Shown: one piece after another, positions 19,227-28,729 of the stretch
Layout: every line of letters starts with the position of its first letter
Position numbering within the stretch: position 1 is the first letter of the stretch
NCBI GenBank assembly: GCA_947623775.1
Contig: CANQHL010000002.1
Span: 1 to 52,068 of the forward strand
Origin: an uncultured Clostridia bacterium
GTDB lineage: Bacteria; Bacillota; Clostridia; Christensenellales; UBA1242
DNA: 52,068 nucleotides
Reading direction: 5' to 3'
The notes under the pieces: generated by a model
Told to the model about the DNA's origin: nothing
What the model saw: the letters and a program-made list of their open reading frames with translations, nothing else
Database searches by the model: none
Translations under genes and position numbers: made by a program

Positions 19227-21476
19227 TTATAACTCGCTTTCAGGAGCTGCCATTTGTAGGCTTGCACCTGTAACTCTGTTGATTTCTTTAAGAAGTCTTG
19301 TTTCCATATCTGCTCTTACTTCACTTGCTTTCTTAGAGCCGTCATATGTTCTCTCTACAGAGAATTCCTTAAATTGGCTACCAACCATTACCAATGCTTT
19401 TGCTGTAACAGTTGTAGTATTGCTCTTCGGGTTGTATGATGTATTTACAGAAGTGCTTACAACAAGGGTTCCGCTAACTTCCTGTCCATCAAAGTTTGCT
19501 GTTAATGAATCTGCATCGACATCAAGTTGTGAATCATAACTTGTTCTTGAAACATTTGTTGTTTTATTTGCAAGTGGTTCCATAAGTGTTTTTGCTGAAA
19601 CATATGTTTGATTTGGAGCAATTGTGTAGCTAACTACGGAAGTATAAGGATCTCTATTTCCATCTACACATTCAACCAAGAGTGTAACATCACCTGTTGC
19701 CTTTGTATATTGAGCACTAAGAACATTCAATGCTTTTCCGCCTTTATTGCTGTCTCTAAGAACGCGGTTATATTCAGTAACGGCTGCTGGAGCAAATTCT
19801 ACTTCAATTGTTGGTTCTTGTGATGTTGCAAATCCAAGTTCTGAAAGAATTGCTGGTGTTGCTTTTTGAACATATTCACTTTCTTGTGAAGCTATTGCAA
19901 CATAATCCATAACATCTGTAAATGAACCTTCAACAAGTTCACCAGCATTATATGCTGCGAGGTCTGTTGCAAAGTTTGCAGCGCCTGTTTGAAGTTCTGT
20001 ACGATATTGGGTAACGGCTTGAGCGTATGCGCAAGTTTCGTCAACCTTTCCGCTTGCATCTACTTTATAGAATGATTCAACATTCTTTCTTGCCTGTTGT
20101 ACAGCATCCCATGTGTAAGGTGTAGCTTCGGCATCTGCAACGGCAATTGTACTTAAAGCCTCAGGTGTGATACCATTACGTTCAAACACTTCTTGTGCTG
20201 TGTCTGTTACTGCGGCCATAGCACCATAGTGTTTGCCAACGTCGTTGCCTTCGTCTGTTAGGTATGCGTTGAATTGAGCAGTTTCATTTGCATTGAGTGT
20301 TTGCTCTTGAGCAGCACCTAAGTCGTCTCTAAGTCCATCATTTTTGTTTTTCTCATCAGCAGCGGACCATGGTCCACCAACTGCAAGTCCTACAACACCA
20401 ATTGCAGCCAATCCAAGTGCGATAAGCATAGTAATTTTGCCTTTAAAGCCTTTTTGTCCCTTACCTCTTGTAGCGTCTTTAACTCTGGTTTCAATTTGTT
20501 GTGAAGCAAGAGTGCTTACCAATTTTTCTGGGCTGTCTTGTTGATATTTCAATCCAGCATAGTTGTAAAGACCTTTAAGTTCTTCAACTGCGGTTGCATC
20601 GTTTGGATCTGGGGTAAGAAGATAGTCAACAGCTCTTCTTGCTCTTCTTATTGTAGCATTATATCCTGAATTTGTTTCTCTTACTTTTTTTGAATTTGAT
20701 TCTTTTACAAGTCTTGCTAATTTTGCACGGCGAGTGTAATCTGTATCTGTTTCTTGAACACGATCTGCTTGATTTTGTGTGTTTGCACTGAATGCTTTTT
20801 CAATTGCGTCTATGATGTGACCACGACGGCTGTTTACACCTTCTCTGATCTTTATTGTGTGCAATTCTTCTGCAAGTTTGTCTGCAATTGCCTTTTCTGC
20901 TTCAACATTAATAGTTAGTTGTCTGTTTGTTTCTCTAAGTGCTCTTGCTTGTTCTTCAACTGAAGCATAAGACTCTTTGAGTTTTGCATGATCATCAAGA
21001 AGATCGCCATACCATACGTTGAGTTCTTTTACAGCATCTTCTGCAATTCTTCTTGCTTCTACTGCTTCGGCCTCACCGCCTCTTGAATTTGCGAGTGCTT
21101 CATATTGTTTCTGAACATTTTCATAAGCAGCAGTTACACTTGCAAGTTGTTCTCTTGCCGCATTAAGTTCTTCAAGAAGTGCATTGTTCCCTTCAATTTG
21201 ATCTCTTAGTCTTTGATCATATTTATCATTAACCTCATCAAATGCTGCGGAATAAGCATCGCCAAGATTTCTTGCTTGTCGATTTAATTCGCTTCTTGAT
21301 TGACCTTTTCTGCTCCCACCTCTTTTCTGAGCGTTTGTAGCAACTGTTCTTTCAAGTTCTTCATTTTTCTTTTTAAGTTCTTCAATTTGCGCACCAAGTT
21401 GTTTTTCCTTTGCTCTAAGCTCTAAAACTTGGCTTGCAAGAATTGCTCTATCTTTATCTGCAGTTCGATTATCCAT
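19227..21476 (-). CDS. Large coiled-coil protein with one membrane helix
   Basis: 749 residues. About 1-210 is coiled coil, with heptads rich in E, A, L and R (VLELRAKEKQLGAQIEELKKKNEELERTV). About 220-340 is a basic linker (QDSPEKLVSTLASQQIETRV). About 350-375 is one hydrophobic helix (ITMLIALGLAAIGVVGLAV). The remaining about 370 residues are rich in T, N, S and D, like an extracytoplasmic beta domain (SYTIAPNQTYVSAKTL). The topology is probably N-in, C-out, linking a cytoplasmic filament-like region to the outside. The ATG follows AGGAGGATTAGACAT. No enzymatic motif is visible. It ends in PESEL, an acidic tail like others in the window. Confidence 0.8.
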   Translation of the reverse strand: MDNRTADKDRAILASQVLELRAKEKQLGAQIEELKKKNEELERTVATNAQKRGGSRKGQSRSELNRQARNLGDAYSAAFDEVNDKYDQRLRDQIEGNNALLEELNAAREQLASVTAAYENVQKQYEALANSRGGEAEAVEARRIAEDAVKELNVWYGDLLDDHAKLKESYASVEEQARALRETNRQLTINVEAEKAIADKLAEELHTIKIREGVNSRRGHIIDAIEKAFSANTQNQADRVQETDTDYTRRAKLARLVKESNSKKVRETNSGYNATIRRARRAVDYLLTPDPNDATAVEELKGLYNYAGLKYQQDSPEKLVSTLASQQIETRVKDATRGKGQKGFKGKITMLIALGLAAIGVVGLAVGGPWSAADEKNKNDGLRDDLGAAQEQTLNANETAQFNAYLTDEGNDVGKHYGAMAAVTDTAQEVFERNGITPEALSTIAVADAEATPYTWDAVQQARKNVESFYKVDASGKVDETCAYAQAVTQYRTELQTGAANFATDLAAYNAGELVEGSFTDVMDYVAIASQESEYVQKATPAILSELGFATSQEPTIEVEFAPAAVTEYNRVLRDSNKGGKALNVLSAQYTKATGDVTLLVECVDGNRDPYTSVVSYTIAPNQTYVSAKTLMEPLANKTTNVSRTSYDSQLDVDADSLTANFDGQEVSGTLVVSTSVNTSYNPKSNTTTVTAKALVMVGSQFKEFSVERTYDGSKKASEVRADMETRLLKEINRVTGASLQMAAPESEL

Positions 21477-21502
21477 ATGTCTAATCCTCCTATCTTACCT
21501 AT

Positions 21503-21531
21503 ATTATACTAGATTATTTTAACGATGTCAA
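21503..21531 (-). promoter_or_regulatory. Perfect consensus promoter of the coiled-coil gene
   Basis: TTGACA (21531-21526), 17 bases, TATAAT (21508-21503) on the minus strand, 27 bases before the ATG. Confidence 0.85.
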
Positions 21532-21686
21532 TACTGATTTTAAAAAATTTTTAAGATTTTTGAGAGTATTCAGAGGCAAATTTCCCTCTGCGATTATTAT
21601 AACTCAACTTTTGCCTTTTTATATGGTATGTAATATATATTTATTAATTTATACCTTATTTAATTACGCCTGCAACCTTAAACTTG

Positions 21687-22274
21687 TTAAACGGGTTCGC
21701 ATTTCTCGTCTAAGTAGGTTGCACTTAAATCGGCAAGATGCAATAGGAAGCAAACGGGATATTTATAAAACACATCGGAAAGCATGCTTGAACCGTTTTG
21801 CACTCTAGCATCATATTCTCCCATATGCCAATTGATTGCAAGTGCCTCTTCTCTTGTGAGTTTCATAAATGCCGAAAGAATGTAAACCGATTTTTCACCA
21901 TGGCCATACGGCAAGTTGTCCTCTACACGATAATACGGCCTTTGCTCCCACTTTCCGTCAACTTTAACATTTTTTAAATCCTCAACATAAGTCCCGACCT
22001 TGCATACATCATGGAGCAAACCCATTATTGCGACGCTTTCAGGGCTAACCTTGCTGCTCCAATTTTCGCCATACTCACATTCAAGTAATTTGACAAATCT
22101 TTTATATACATTGATTGAATGTTGGCAAAGTCCCCCTCTATACGCACTATGCCGCCTTGCACTTGCTGGACAAGTGAAGAAATCGGATTTTTCAAGCCAT
22201 TCAACAAGCTTTTCTGCTCCATCTCTTTCAATATTGTCGTAAAATATTTCTAAAAATTCATCTTTTGCTTCCAT
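21687..22274 (-). CDS. HD-domain hydrolase
   Basis: 195 residues from the ATG at 22274, chosen for GGAGCATTT upstream. An earlier ATG at 22322 adds 16 hydrophobic residues without a site. The HD metal-binding pattern is present: H in GGLCQHSINVYKR (about 48), the H-D pair in GLLHDVCKVGTY (about 85), H in YGHGEKSV (about 122) and a distal D in LLHLADLSATY (about 182). HD proteins hydrolyse phosphoesters of nucleotides or nucleic acids. The substrate is not evident. The arrangement resembles the small HD hydrolases found in Firmicutes genomes and phages. Confidence 0.8.
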   Translation of the reverse strand: MEAKDEFLEIFYDNIERDGAEKLVEWLEKSDFFTCPASARRHSAYRGGLCQHSINVYKRFVKLLECEYGENWSSKVSPESVAIMGLLHDVCKVGTYVEDLKNVKVDGKWEQRPYYRVEDNLPYGHGEKSVYILSAFMKLTREEALAINWHMGEYDARVQNGSSMLSDVFYKYPVCFLLHLADLSATYLDEKCEPV

Positions 22275-22378
22275 AAATGCTCCTAATATTATTATATTTT
22301 TTAAAAATTGAAAATGTTTCAATTGTTTTTAACTATTTATTTACCCCTTTACAAGGGCGGGAAAAACCCTTTTTGAAT

Positions 22379-24154
22379 TTATATTTTTTCTTGCGAATTA
22401 TCTTTTTGTTTAACATTGTTTTGAATTTTTTCAACCGCTTTTTCAACCCGTGATGCGTTTTTCAAAAATTCTGCTGCATCAATTTGGAAATCCTCAGGCT
22501 GGATTTCTCCGGTTCTTAACTGCTCAAATAGTTTTCGTCTATTCTTGATTATTTGAGCAACACTTGCATTTATTTTCTCTTGGTCACCATGAGTAGGTGA
22601 AAAAACAGAATATCCCGTCACTGCCTTGATTTGCTTGTTTATTCTCTCCTGCATAATTTGGTCACCTATAAGTGGATAGTAAAACTCATCAATTGCCATG
22701 CACAATTCCGCATATTCATCCTTGCCAAAGATGTCCAAAATAGCATCATAGTTGTCACTCATAAGGCAATCAACCAAAGCCTCGTGGCATGTTTTATCAA
22801 GAGGTTCAATGAGAGGAAGTGCAACAAGATATAATCCATTTTCAAATGGCGTTTCGCTGATTTCAATTCCCTTTTTCCTTGCCGCGGCCATAACCTTGCA
22901 GGCAATAATATCGGTGACAATTTCATTTAACATAGTGCCATCACCCTTATACTTCAAACCTGATTTTATAAGGCATGTTTCATTTTTGTTGCTCACGTTG
23001 GCGGTGTCGCATATATGAGTAAGCTCATGAAACAGACATTCGTTGACTTGCTGCGATGAACTAAGACGGCAAAGATTTTTTAGCTCCCCATTGTAATAAC
23101 TATGCAGTGCCGCCATAACATCACTTGAAAATATGCCATTGTAAAGAGTGTAAACTAGTTCATTATCAACCGGAATTTTATTTTCCTCAAAAAATTTATC
23201 AATCTCGTGATTGTCACCCTTTTCATTGCCAAGCATAGCACATCTTTTTTGATAAATATCTCTTATATTATCCCTAATTTCCTGAGTGGAAAATTTTTTA
23301 ATAAATTTTTCATCAAATATAAAATCTTCAATCGTTTTATGCCTCTCTGATTTTGGCACTTTATATACTTTTTCGCACTCTTTCAAAATGCTCTCAAACA
23401 CATCAAAATTATAATATGATATAAATTCCTTATTCATCAAAAAGAAGTTTGCCATTTCCCTTGTGACGCGTTTTTGAATTTTTTCGCTTGGCTTGCCTCC
23501 AAACACTTTTGCAAGATGATTGGCAATTGCTTCCGAATAATTTTGGCAATATTCCTGCTCAATTTTAATCACCTCACCGGTCTGTTCATCGCCAAAATTA
23601 CTGAACGCATGTTGCTTGATGTCGAGAAGAACGGAAATTTTTTGTTTGTATATATCGTAGACGGAACGTATTTCATTTATGCACTCTTTAATCACTTGTC
23701 TTTGCGTGCCATCATTTAATGCTTGATAGATTTTATCAAAGTTTTTCTTGTTTTCTTCCATTGACAAAAAAACACATAAAAACTTTGCCACCTTTTTATA
23801 GTCGGCGTGCGAGATGGTGTTTATCGAACGATTGAAAAATCCGCGCCAACTCCACTTTTCTAAATCGTGTAACATTTCTATTGTTATGTTTGGAACTTCT
23901 TTCGGCTCAAGTCTAAGCCTTTGCATTGCCTGTTTGTAAAATGAACCTATTTCATCTTTTAGCATTGGTTCAACATATTTATCAAAGTAATCGGTTTTAT
24001 TAAAATTTTCTCGGTCAGCAAAAACAAAAGACGTGTCCGCCATTCTTTTTTCAATAACATGTCTATACTTTTCCCCGAAGAATTCAACAAAACAGTCAAT
24101 CACTTCTTGTTTTTTTGTTTTCAGCAATTCTTCCGCACTTTGAAAGACAATCAT
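22379..24154 (-). CDS. Putative zinc metallopeptidase (HELTH)
   Basis: 591 residues, cytosolic (no signal peptide). The only strong signature is HELTH at 376-380 in a hydrophobic-flanked context (ECLFHELTHICDT), which matches the zincin H-E-x-x-H zinc site. A downstream E-I-V-T-D-I-I-A (about 409) could supply the third ligand, as in gluzincins. The N-terminal 350 residues are helical and charged with no recognised domain. It follows a GGAGC ribosome site. Peptidase activity is inferred from the motif alone. The protein ends in a Q- and N-rich charged tail. Confidence 0.65.
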   Translation of the reverse strand: MIVFQSAEELLKTKKQEVIDCFVEFFGEKYRHVIEKRMADTSFVFADRENFNKTDYFDKYVEPMLKDEIGSFYKQAMQRLRLEPKEVPNITIEMLHDLEKWSWRGFFNRSINTISHADYKKVAKFLCVFLSMEENKKNFDKIYQALNDGTQRQVIKECINEIRSVYDIYKQKISVLLDIKQHAFSNFGDEQTGEVIKIEQEYCQNYSEAIANHLAKVFGGKPSEKIQKRVTREMANFFLMNKEFISYYNFDVFESILKECEKVYKVPKSERHKTIEDFIFDEKFIKKFSTQEIRDNIRDIYQKRCAMLGNEKGDNHEIDKFFEENKIPVDNELVYTLYNGIFSSDVMAALHSYYNGELKNLCRLSSSQQVNECLFHELTHICDTANVSNKNETCLIKSGLKYKGDGTMLNEIVTDIIACKVMAAARKKGIEISETPFENGLYLVALPLIEPLDKTCHEALVDCLMSDNYDAILDIFGKDEYAELCMAIDEFYYPLIGDQIMQERINKQIKAVTGYSVFSPTHGDQEKINASVAQIIKNRRKLFEQLRTGEIQPEDFQIDAAEFLKNASRVEKAVEKIQNNVKQKDNSQEKI

Positions 24155-24208
24155 TTTTGCTCCTTATAGATATTTTAACACACTTGCCTTTGTTTTTCAA
24201 GTTTTATT

Positions 24209-24541
24209 TTAAACTACAATGATTGTTATACCGGGATTTGGAATAAAAAGGTCTTGGTCGCCGTAAATTGATTTATCCTTTTCTAGAACAGCCATTGTTG
24301 CGGGGTCAAAGATGTTCCACTTATCACCCGTGAAATAGTCTTTTATAAATCCTCTTCTTTTCCATGCCATAAGATTTTTGCGTAACTCAATGCAAATAAC
24401 TCCGCCTCTTCCATGCGAGCCGTATCCATGCAAAACTTTAAGTATGCCGCCACCCTCTTTTTGCAAAAACTCAACTTCTATTTCCACAGTGGCGATGGCA
24501 CTTTCAACGCTATATCCCTCTCTTAAATTAAGAAATTTCAT
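24209..24541 (-). CDS. Smr-domain-like protein
   Basis: 110 residues from the ATG at 24541, which follows GGAGGTTCT. A longer frame up to 24688 crosses a terminator hairpin and is unlikely. The protein begins LNLREGYSVESAIATVEIEVEFLQ and contains HGYGSHGRGG (about 38-47), the H-G-x-G pattern of the Smr fold used by MutS2 and other nucleases to bind or nick nucleic acid. The usual leading D-L-H is changed to N-L-R. The role could be RNA or DNA processing, but is not certain. Confidence 0.7.
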   Translation of the reverse strand: MKFLNLREGYSVESAIATVEIEVEFLQKEGGGILKVLHGYGSHGRGGVICIELRKNLMAWKRRGFIKDYFTGDKWNIFDPATMAVLEKDKSIYGDQDLFIPNPGITIIVV

Positions 24542-24695
24542 AGAACCTCCAATGTGACAATTGTCATTTAACGCTCGGGCAATTGAAATGTTGCACGTAT
24601 AAAATAGAAGTAATTTTACTTGCTGCGTTTGCCGCCCACTCCCAAAACAGTTTTTAGAAAAAATGTGACAATTGCCATAAGATTTCATCTACAAC

Positions 24696-24724
24696 AAAAA
24701 AGCATATATTTAAATATGCTTTAA
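24696..24724 (-). terminator. Terminator of the MBL/cupin-GNAT operon
   Basis: AGCATAT (24701-24707) pairs with ATATGCT (24714-24720), followed on the minus strand by six T. It lies about 70 bases past the stop at 24790. Confidence 0.7.
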
Positions 24725-24789
24725 TCTATTATATATTAACACCTTATAAAATCTTTTTCAACCTATTTTGAAAATATCATAAATTGACT

Positions 24790-25617
24790 TTAAAGTTTCA
24801 GCATATAAAGGCTTCTTAAAAATCCATTTGACAAACGCGTTTCTTTAACAAAGTTAAGTCCTATTTTTTCAAGAGTTTTCAAACTTCCGATATTTTGAGG
24901 GTGTGCCATTGATATGCAATAATCAAATCCCAATTCTCGGGCAAGATTTAATTCAATTGTTTGAAGCGTGGTTGTTATGCCAAGTCCGCGATATTCCGGC
25001 AAAACCAAATTGCCGCCCAGTTCACACACCTTTTTGTCTGTAAGTCCAAATTCTTTTTTGAAATCGGCAAGCATGTCTTGTGAAACATAAAGTTGTGCCA
25101 TGCCAACAAGTTTATCACCGCAATATGCCCCATAAAGAGGTGCATAGTTTTTGTCGTCAAACATGCTTTCAAATTCCCACTTTTCATAAGGAATAAAATA
25201 CTCTTGATTTTCAAGTCCTTTCAACACAATGTCAATCAGATTGAAAAGTTGCTCCTTGTCACTCTCCGTAACTTTTTTAAATTCAAGTTCGATATGTTGG
25301 TCAGGTGTCCACGCCGGCGAACAAGGTACGCCAAGCATCATTTTGCCTTCCCAATAATATTTTTCAAGTTTGTCGATAAGCACGACATCGTTCTTTTCAA
25401 GTTTATAACTTTTGCCGTCAACAACAACCCTTCCCTCGCCGGAAAGAACATGTGCCATTTCCTTACACTTTTTGTTTATTGCTACACCTTTTTGAGGAAA
25501 TCTTCCGTCAACTTCAACAATGCAATAATTTATATCTTTGTCACTTACATTGTATTCATATGTAACATTTGTTTTTCCCTTAAAAATCTCACAATCCTTA
25601 AATCTTTTGTGTTGCAT
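24790..25617 (-). CDS. Cupin-GNAT acetyltransferase fusion
   Basis: 275 residues in two domains. About 15-105 is a cupin beta-barrel (KEMAHVLSGEGRVVVDGKSYKLEKNDVVLID with the typical G-x-G-x-V and pro-aspartate turn). About 110-275 is a GNAT acetyltransferase with the acetyl-CoA motif LPEYRGLGITTTLQ and the downstream HPQNIGSLKTLEKIGL helix. A fused cupin may bind the small-molecule substrate or regulate the enzyme. The substrate is unknown. The ATG is 3 bases past the stop of the UlaG-like MBL gene, so they form one operon. Confidence 0.85.
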   Translation of the reverse strand: MQHKRFKDCEIFKGKTNVTYEYNVSDKDINYCIVEVDGRFPQKGVAINKKCKEMAHVLSGEGRVVVDGKSYKLEKNDVVLIDKLEKYYWEGKMMLGVPCSPAWTPDQHIELEFKKVTESDKEQLFNLIDIVLKGLENQEYFIPYEKWEFESMFDDKNYAPLYGAYCGDKLVGMAQLYVSQDMLADFKKEFGLTDKKVCELGGNLVLPEYRGLGITTTLQTIELNLARELGFDYCISMAHPQNIGSLKTLEKIGLNFVKETRLSNGFLRSLYMLKL

Positions 25618-25620
25618 AAA

Positions 25621-26226
25621 TCACCTCAAAATTTTACAGTTTATATCTTTGTCAACAAGTTGAGAAAACCTTTCAGCATCGCTCCTGCTTCCCACTATGT
25701 CACCATAATGAATTGGCACAACAATCTTTGGCTTTATTGCATTTGTTGCTTTTGCCGCCTCTTGTGCATTCATAGTGTAAGTGCCACCAATTGGAATAAG
25801 CAAAATATCAGCTTTTATGTTTTCTAGATCTTCCGTATCATCTCCGTCACCAGCCACCGCAACTCTTTTTCCCTCAATGTTAAGTATATAGCCAACCCAG
25901 CCATATTCCCTCAGGTGAAAGTTTTTGTTTGTGTTATAACTTGGAAAAGTGGAAAATTCAAGTGTGTCAACTTTATAATTTTTATCTGGTTCAACTTCCA
26001 CAATTTCATTGTTGAAATGTTTTGCCACTTCATCTTTCATTGATTGCGGGCAAATAATTTTGGTGTCCTGCTGAATGATTTTTTCAATGTCTTTCACCGA
26101 AAAGTGATCATAGTGCGGATGAGTCAAAAAGATATATTTTGCCTTGCCCTCTCTTACATTGACCGGGTCTACATAGATGTCGTCGTTTATGTTTAACGAA
26201 CTTTGATAATTTAATAATATTTCCAT
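25621..26226 (-). CDS. Metallo-beta-lactamase-fold hydrolase (UlaG-like)
   Basis: 201 residues. The zinc motif H-x-H-x-D-H is present as HPHYDH (about 36-41), with a later aspartate-rich strand AVAGDGDDTEDLENIKADILLIPIGG and a C-terminal histidine in VVPIHYGD. This is the compact UlaG-like branch, whose members include lactonases and phosphodiesterases. No substrate can be assigned. It overlaps no neighbour and is followed after 3 bases by the cupin-GNAT gene. Confidence 0.85.
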   Translation of the reverse strand: MEILLNYQSSLNINDDIYVDPVNVREGKAKYIFLTHPHYDHFSVKDIEKIIQQDTKIICPQSMKDEVAKHFNNEIVEVEPDKNYKVDTLEFSTFPSYNTNKNFHLREYGWVGYILNIEGKRVAVAGDGDDTEDLENIKADILLIPIGGTYTMNAQEAAKATNAIKPKIVVPIHYGDIVGSRSDAERFSQLVDKDINCKILR

Positions 26227-26435
26227 GTTTTTCTCCTTTGTTTTATTTTATCACATTTTTAAAATATTGCCAAACAAATTGCCGTCTGGGTTTTGCCAAA
26301 AAAGCACTAAGAAAGGCGTTTAATGTGTTTTCTTGCAATTTTATGTCACATTCAACTTTATATTATCTTCTTGTGTCAATAAACATGAAAATTTATCAAG
26401 TTGTGTCAACTATTGTCACCTGCAATGCTGAAAAT

Positions 26436-26966
26436 TTAATTCCACTCCTTGTTTATGTATTTTATAATTGCCATTGTGAAAGCATATTCATTTAGGTCTA
26501 TTCTTGAAATCTTGTCTTTTGTCAAAATCTGAATTGCTCCGCCATGATTGTGACGGTCGTCGTCCTCACCAAAAATTTTGTTGGTAAACCTGCTCAAATC
26601 AGTTGCAATGATTTCATCTATGAAATTGTCGGGAATTGGAAAAGATGGACTTGTACCCCAACTTTCAAAGTTTTCATTGTCCTCTATAACCGCCACATTT
26701 GTGACAAGCCACTTCCCAAGAGAGTTGAACACTCCACTTTCCACAGCAATGAAAAGATCGGCTTCAATGTTGTTTTCCCTGCAATACTTTTTTAGGTTTT
26801 TAACTCTATTTTTCGCACCTCTGTAAATTTCCTCATTAACAGGCTGGTCACTTACATCACTTGGTGCACTGATGCCCTCAATTTCAACATCTTTGAAATA
26901 ATAGGAAAATGCACGTTTTGCCCCTTCAATTTTTCCTTGGTTTTTTGTCGCAATAACAACTTTCAT
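26436..26966 (-). CDS. yjjX: Non-canonical purine NTP phosphatase (YjjX family)
   Basis: 176 residues, the family length. It begins VVIATKNQGKIEGAKRAFSYYF, the signature start of inosine/xanthosine triphosphatases. It carries the acidic metal-binding patch in LFIAVESGVF (about 76-85) and a glycine-rich GGAIQILTKDKISR near the end. The enzyme removes ITP and XTP from the nucleotide pool. Good ribosome site (AGGAGG). Confidence 0.85.
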   Translation of the reverse strand: MKVVIATKNQGKIEGAKRAFSYYFKDVEIEGISAPSDVSDQPVNEEIYRGAKNRVKNLKKYCRENNIEADLFIAVESGVFNSLGKWLVTNVAVIEDNENFESWGTSPSFPIPDNFIDEIIATDLSRFTNKIFGEDDDRHNHGGAIQILTKDKISRIDLNEYAFTMAIIKYINKEWN

Positions 26967-27104
26967 AAATCCTCCTTTGTTAACTTTATAAAAAATAAAT
27001 AATTTTATATTTTTTATAGGTTTATCTATTGAAAAAAATTTTATTTTATATTTCTTTTAAAACCATTTATCTCCCCCTGTTTATCGGGTGAATAAATAAT
27101 TCAA

Positions 27105-28223
27105 TTATAATTTTTTAATCATATCAATAAGTCGATTTTCATAATTTAAATTTAAGTAAAATTCATGTGCATTTTTGTTGTAAGCAAAAACCTCCAATTT
27201 TACAAATTCGCAATCTTGCAATTTGAAAAATTCTTCCATTTTTTCAACAAGCATTTTCCCGACGCCGCCCGCTCTTGCATTTTGACTTACAATAAGTTCT
27301 TCTATTATCCCCATTTTTGGACAAGTGAAATCCAGCCTGTCTAAATGGTTGTATTTTCGCAAATGTCCCGCTATAACTCCAATCACTTTATCACCATCTT
27401 TTGCAACAAAGATTTTTCCGCCACCAGAATTGGTTTCACTTAGCGTCTTGTTGAAATATCCTTCTCTGTAGCCATCGGTCAAAATGTTTAATTTATATTT
27501 GTCTATGCTTGCAATGTAATTTTGCAACTCGACCAACAAATCTTTTATTTGTTCATAGTCACTTTCGCATGCTTCAACGATTTGTATATCTTTGTTTTTA
27601 TCAATGGGAATATTTTTGCACTTTTCTTCCATTTCCAAATTGTGTGCCTCTTGCCCAAGCACGCCATCTAAATCAATGTCCCTTGCATATGGAATAAACA
27701 CTTTTTCTCCGCCCACTTCGTAATCAAGGCGGACTTTTTCTGGTGTGTAGTTATATTGAATTCTTCTTGCAGTCGGGTCAACAAGCAGCCATCTCCCTTG
27801 ATGATAACATTCACAAAATGTATGCCCGACGTATTCTTTAAAATCCTCATTTTGTTGAAGGGCTTTCACCCATGAACGAGAGGCGGTGTGCAAAATCGTT
27901 GTTGGCACCCCAATTTGGCGAGCGAATGTCGCAAACAGCAGTGCATAATCAGTGCAACCTGTACAAGTTTTGCTTGCCCATATCTCTTCCGCACTTCTTC
28001 TAAACTTCCACTTGCCTTGAAATTGGCGGTCGGAAGTGTACGCCGTTTTGGCAAACACCCAATTATATAAACTTGATAAAATGTTTGCCTCTTTGCCACT
28101 TTTCAATTTTGCTTTATAGTCTCTTAAAACCATATCTAAAACATATTCATTTTTCAAAAAAGGTTTAGTCAGATTTCCCTCATCTAAAAACCTCGGAATG
28201 TCTTTCTCGTTTAAACTCTCCAT
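27105..28223 (-). CDS. Transglutaminase-like / GNAT fusion protein
   Basis: 372 residues in two domains. The N-terminal about 200 residues form a transglutaminase-like papain fold with a plausible triad: Cys 90 in TGCTDYALLFATFARQIGVP, His 134 in GHTFCECYHQGRW and Asp 149 in LVDPTARR. The C-terminal part (about 215-372) is a GNAT acetyltransferase with the acetyl-CoA loop IVSQNARAGGVGKMLVEK and FAYNKNAHEFYLNLNY. The pairing suggests one protein that processes or acylates the same peptide or amine. Last gene of the operon 29503-27105, 15 bases after coaD. Confidence 0.85.
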   Translation of the reverse strand: MESLNEKDIPRFLDEGNLTKPFLKNEYVLDMVLRDYKAKLKSGKEANILSSLYNWVFAKTAYTSDRQFQGKWKFRRSAEEIWASKTCTGCTDYALLFATFARQIGVPTTILHTASRSWVKALQQNEDFKEYVGHTFCECYHQGRWLLVDPTARRIQYNYTPEKVRLDYEVGGEKVFIPYARDIDLDGVLGQEAHNLEMEEKCKNIPIDKNKDIQIVEACESDYEQIKDLLVELQNYIASIDKYKLNILTDGYREGYFNKTLSETNSGGGKIFVAKDGDKVIGVIAGHLRKYNHLDRLDFTCPKMGIIEELIVSQNARAGGVGKMLVEKMEEFFKLQDCEFVKLEVFAYNKNAHEFYLNLNYENRLIDMIKKL

Positions 28224-28238
28224 ATTCTAAAATTATGC

Positions 28239-28718
28239 TTACTCCTTTCTTTGACTTTTTATCAAGTTTTCAATTTGTATCGGCAAATATTTCTCCACAT
28301 TTTTGTTTCTGCTTAGAAGTTCATTGACCATGCTTGAGCTTATTGCTCCATACTCGCCCGCCCTTAAATAAAAGGTGTCCAATCCACTTATTTCCTGATT
28401 TACCATGGCAAGACTTTCTTCATAATCATAATCCATTCCATTTCTTATGCCACGGATTAAAAATGTTGTGCCATATTCAAGGGCAACATCAGCGGTGAGG
28501 CCTTCAAAATTTATACATTCGCAATTGTCAAGTCCCTCATCTTTAAACACCTTGTTTATCGCATCTTGCATTTGCTCTTTTGCGTACTTTCTTGCTTTTT
28601 TCGGATTTACACCTATTCCAACAATCACCTTATCAAAAAGTTTGCTTGCCTGCTGAACTATGTATAAATGTCCCTTTGTGAAGGGGTCAAAACTTCCCGC
28701 ATAAAATCCTATCCTCAT
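28239..28718 (-). CDS. coaD: Phosphopantetheine adenylyltransferase
   Basis: 159 residues, the standard size. This is the fourth step of coenzyme A synthesis: 4'-phosphopantetheine plus ATP to dephospho-CoA. Motifs are FYAGSFDPFTKGHL (nucleotidylyltransferase T-x-G-H at 14-17), the conserved IRGIRNGMDYDYE segment (about 90-102, normally R-G-L-R-x-x-x-D-F-x-Y-E) and ISSSMVNEL (about 128-136, usual I-S-S-T-x-V-R-E). Good AAGGAG. It lies between an RNase Z-like gene and the transglutaminase-GNAT gene. Confidence 0.93.
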   Translation of the reverse strand: MRIGFYAGSFDPFTKGHLYIVQQASKLFDKVIVGIGVNPKKARKYAKEQMQDAINKVFKDEGLDNCECINFEGLTADVALEYGTTFLIRGIRNGMDYDYEESLAMVNQEISGLDTFYLRAGEYGAISSSMVNELLSRNKNVEKYLPIQIENLIKSQRKE

Positions 28719-28729
28719 ATTTTCTCCTT

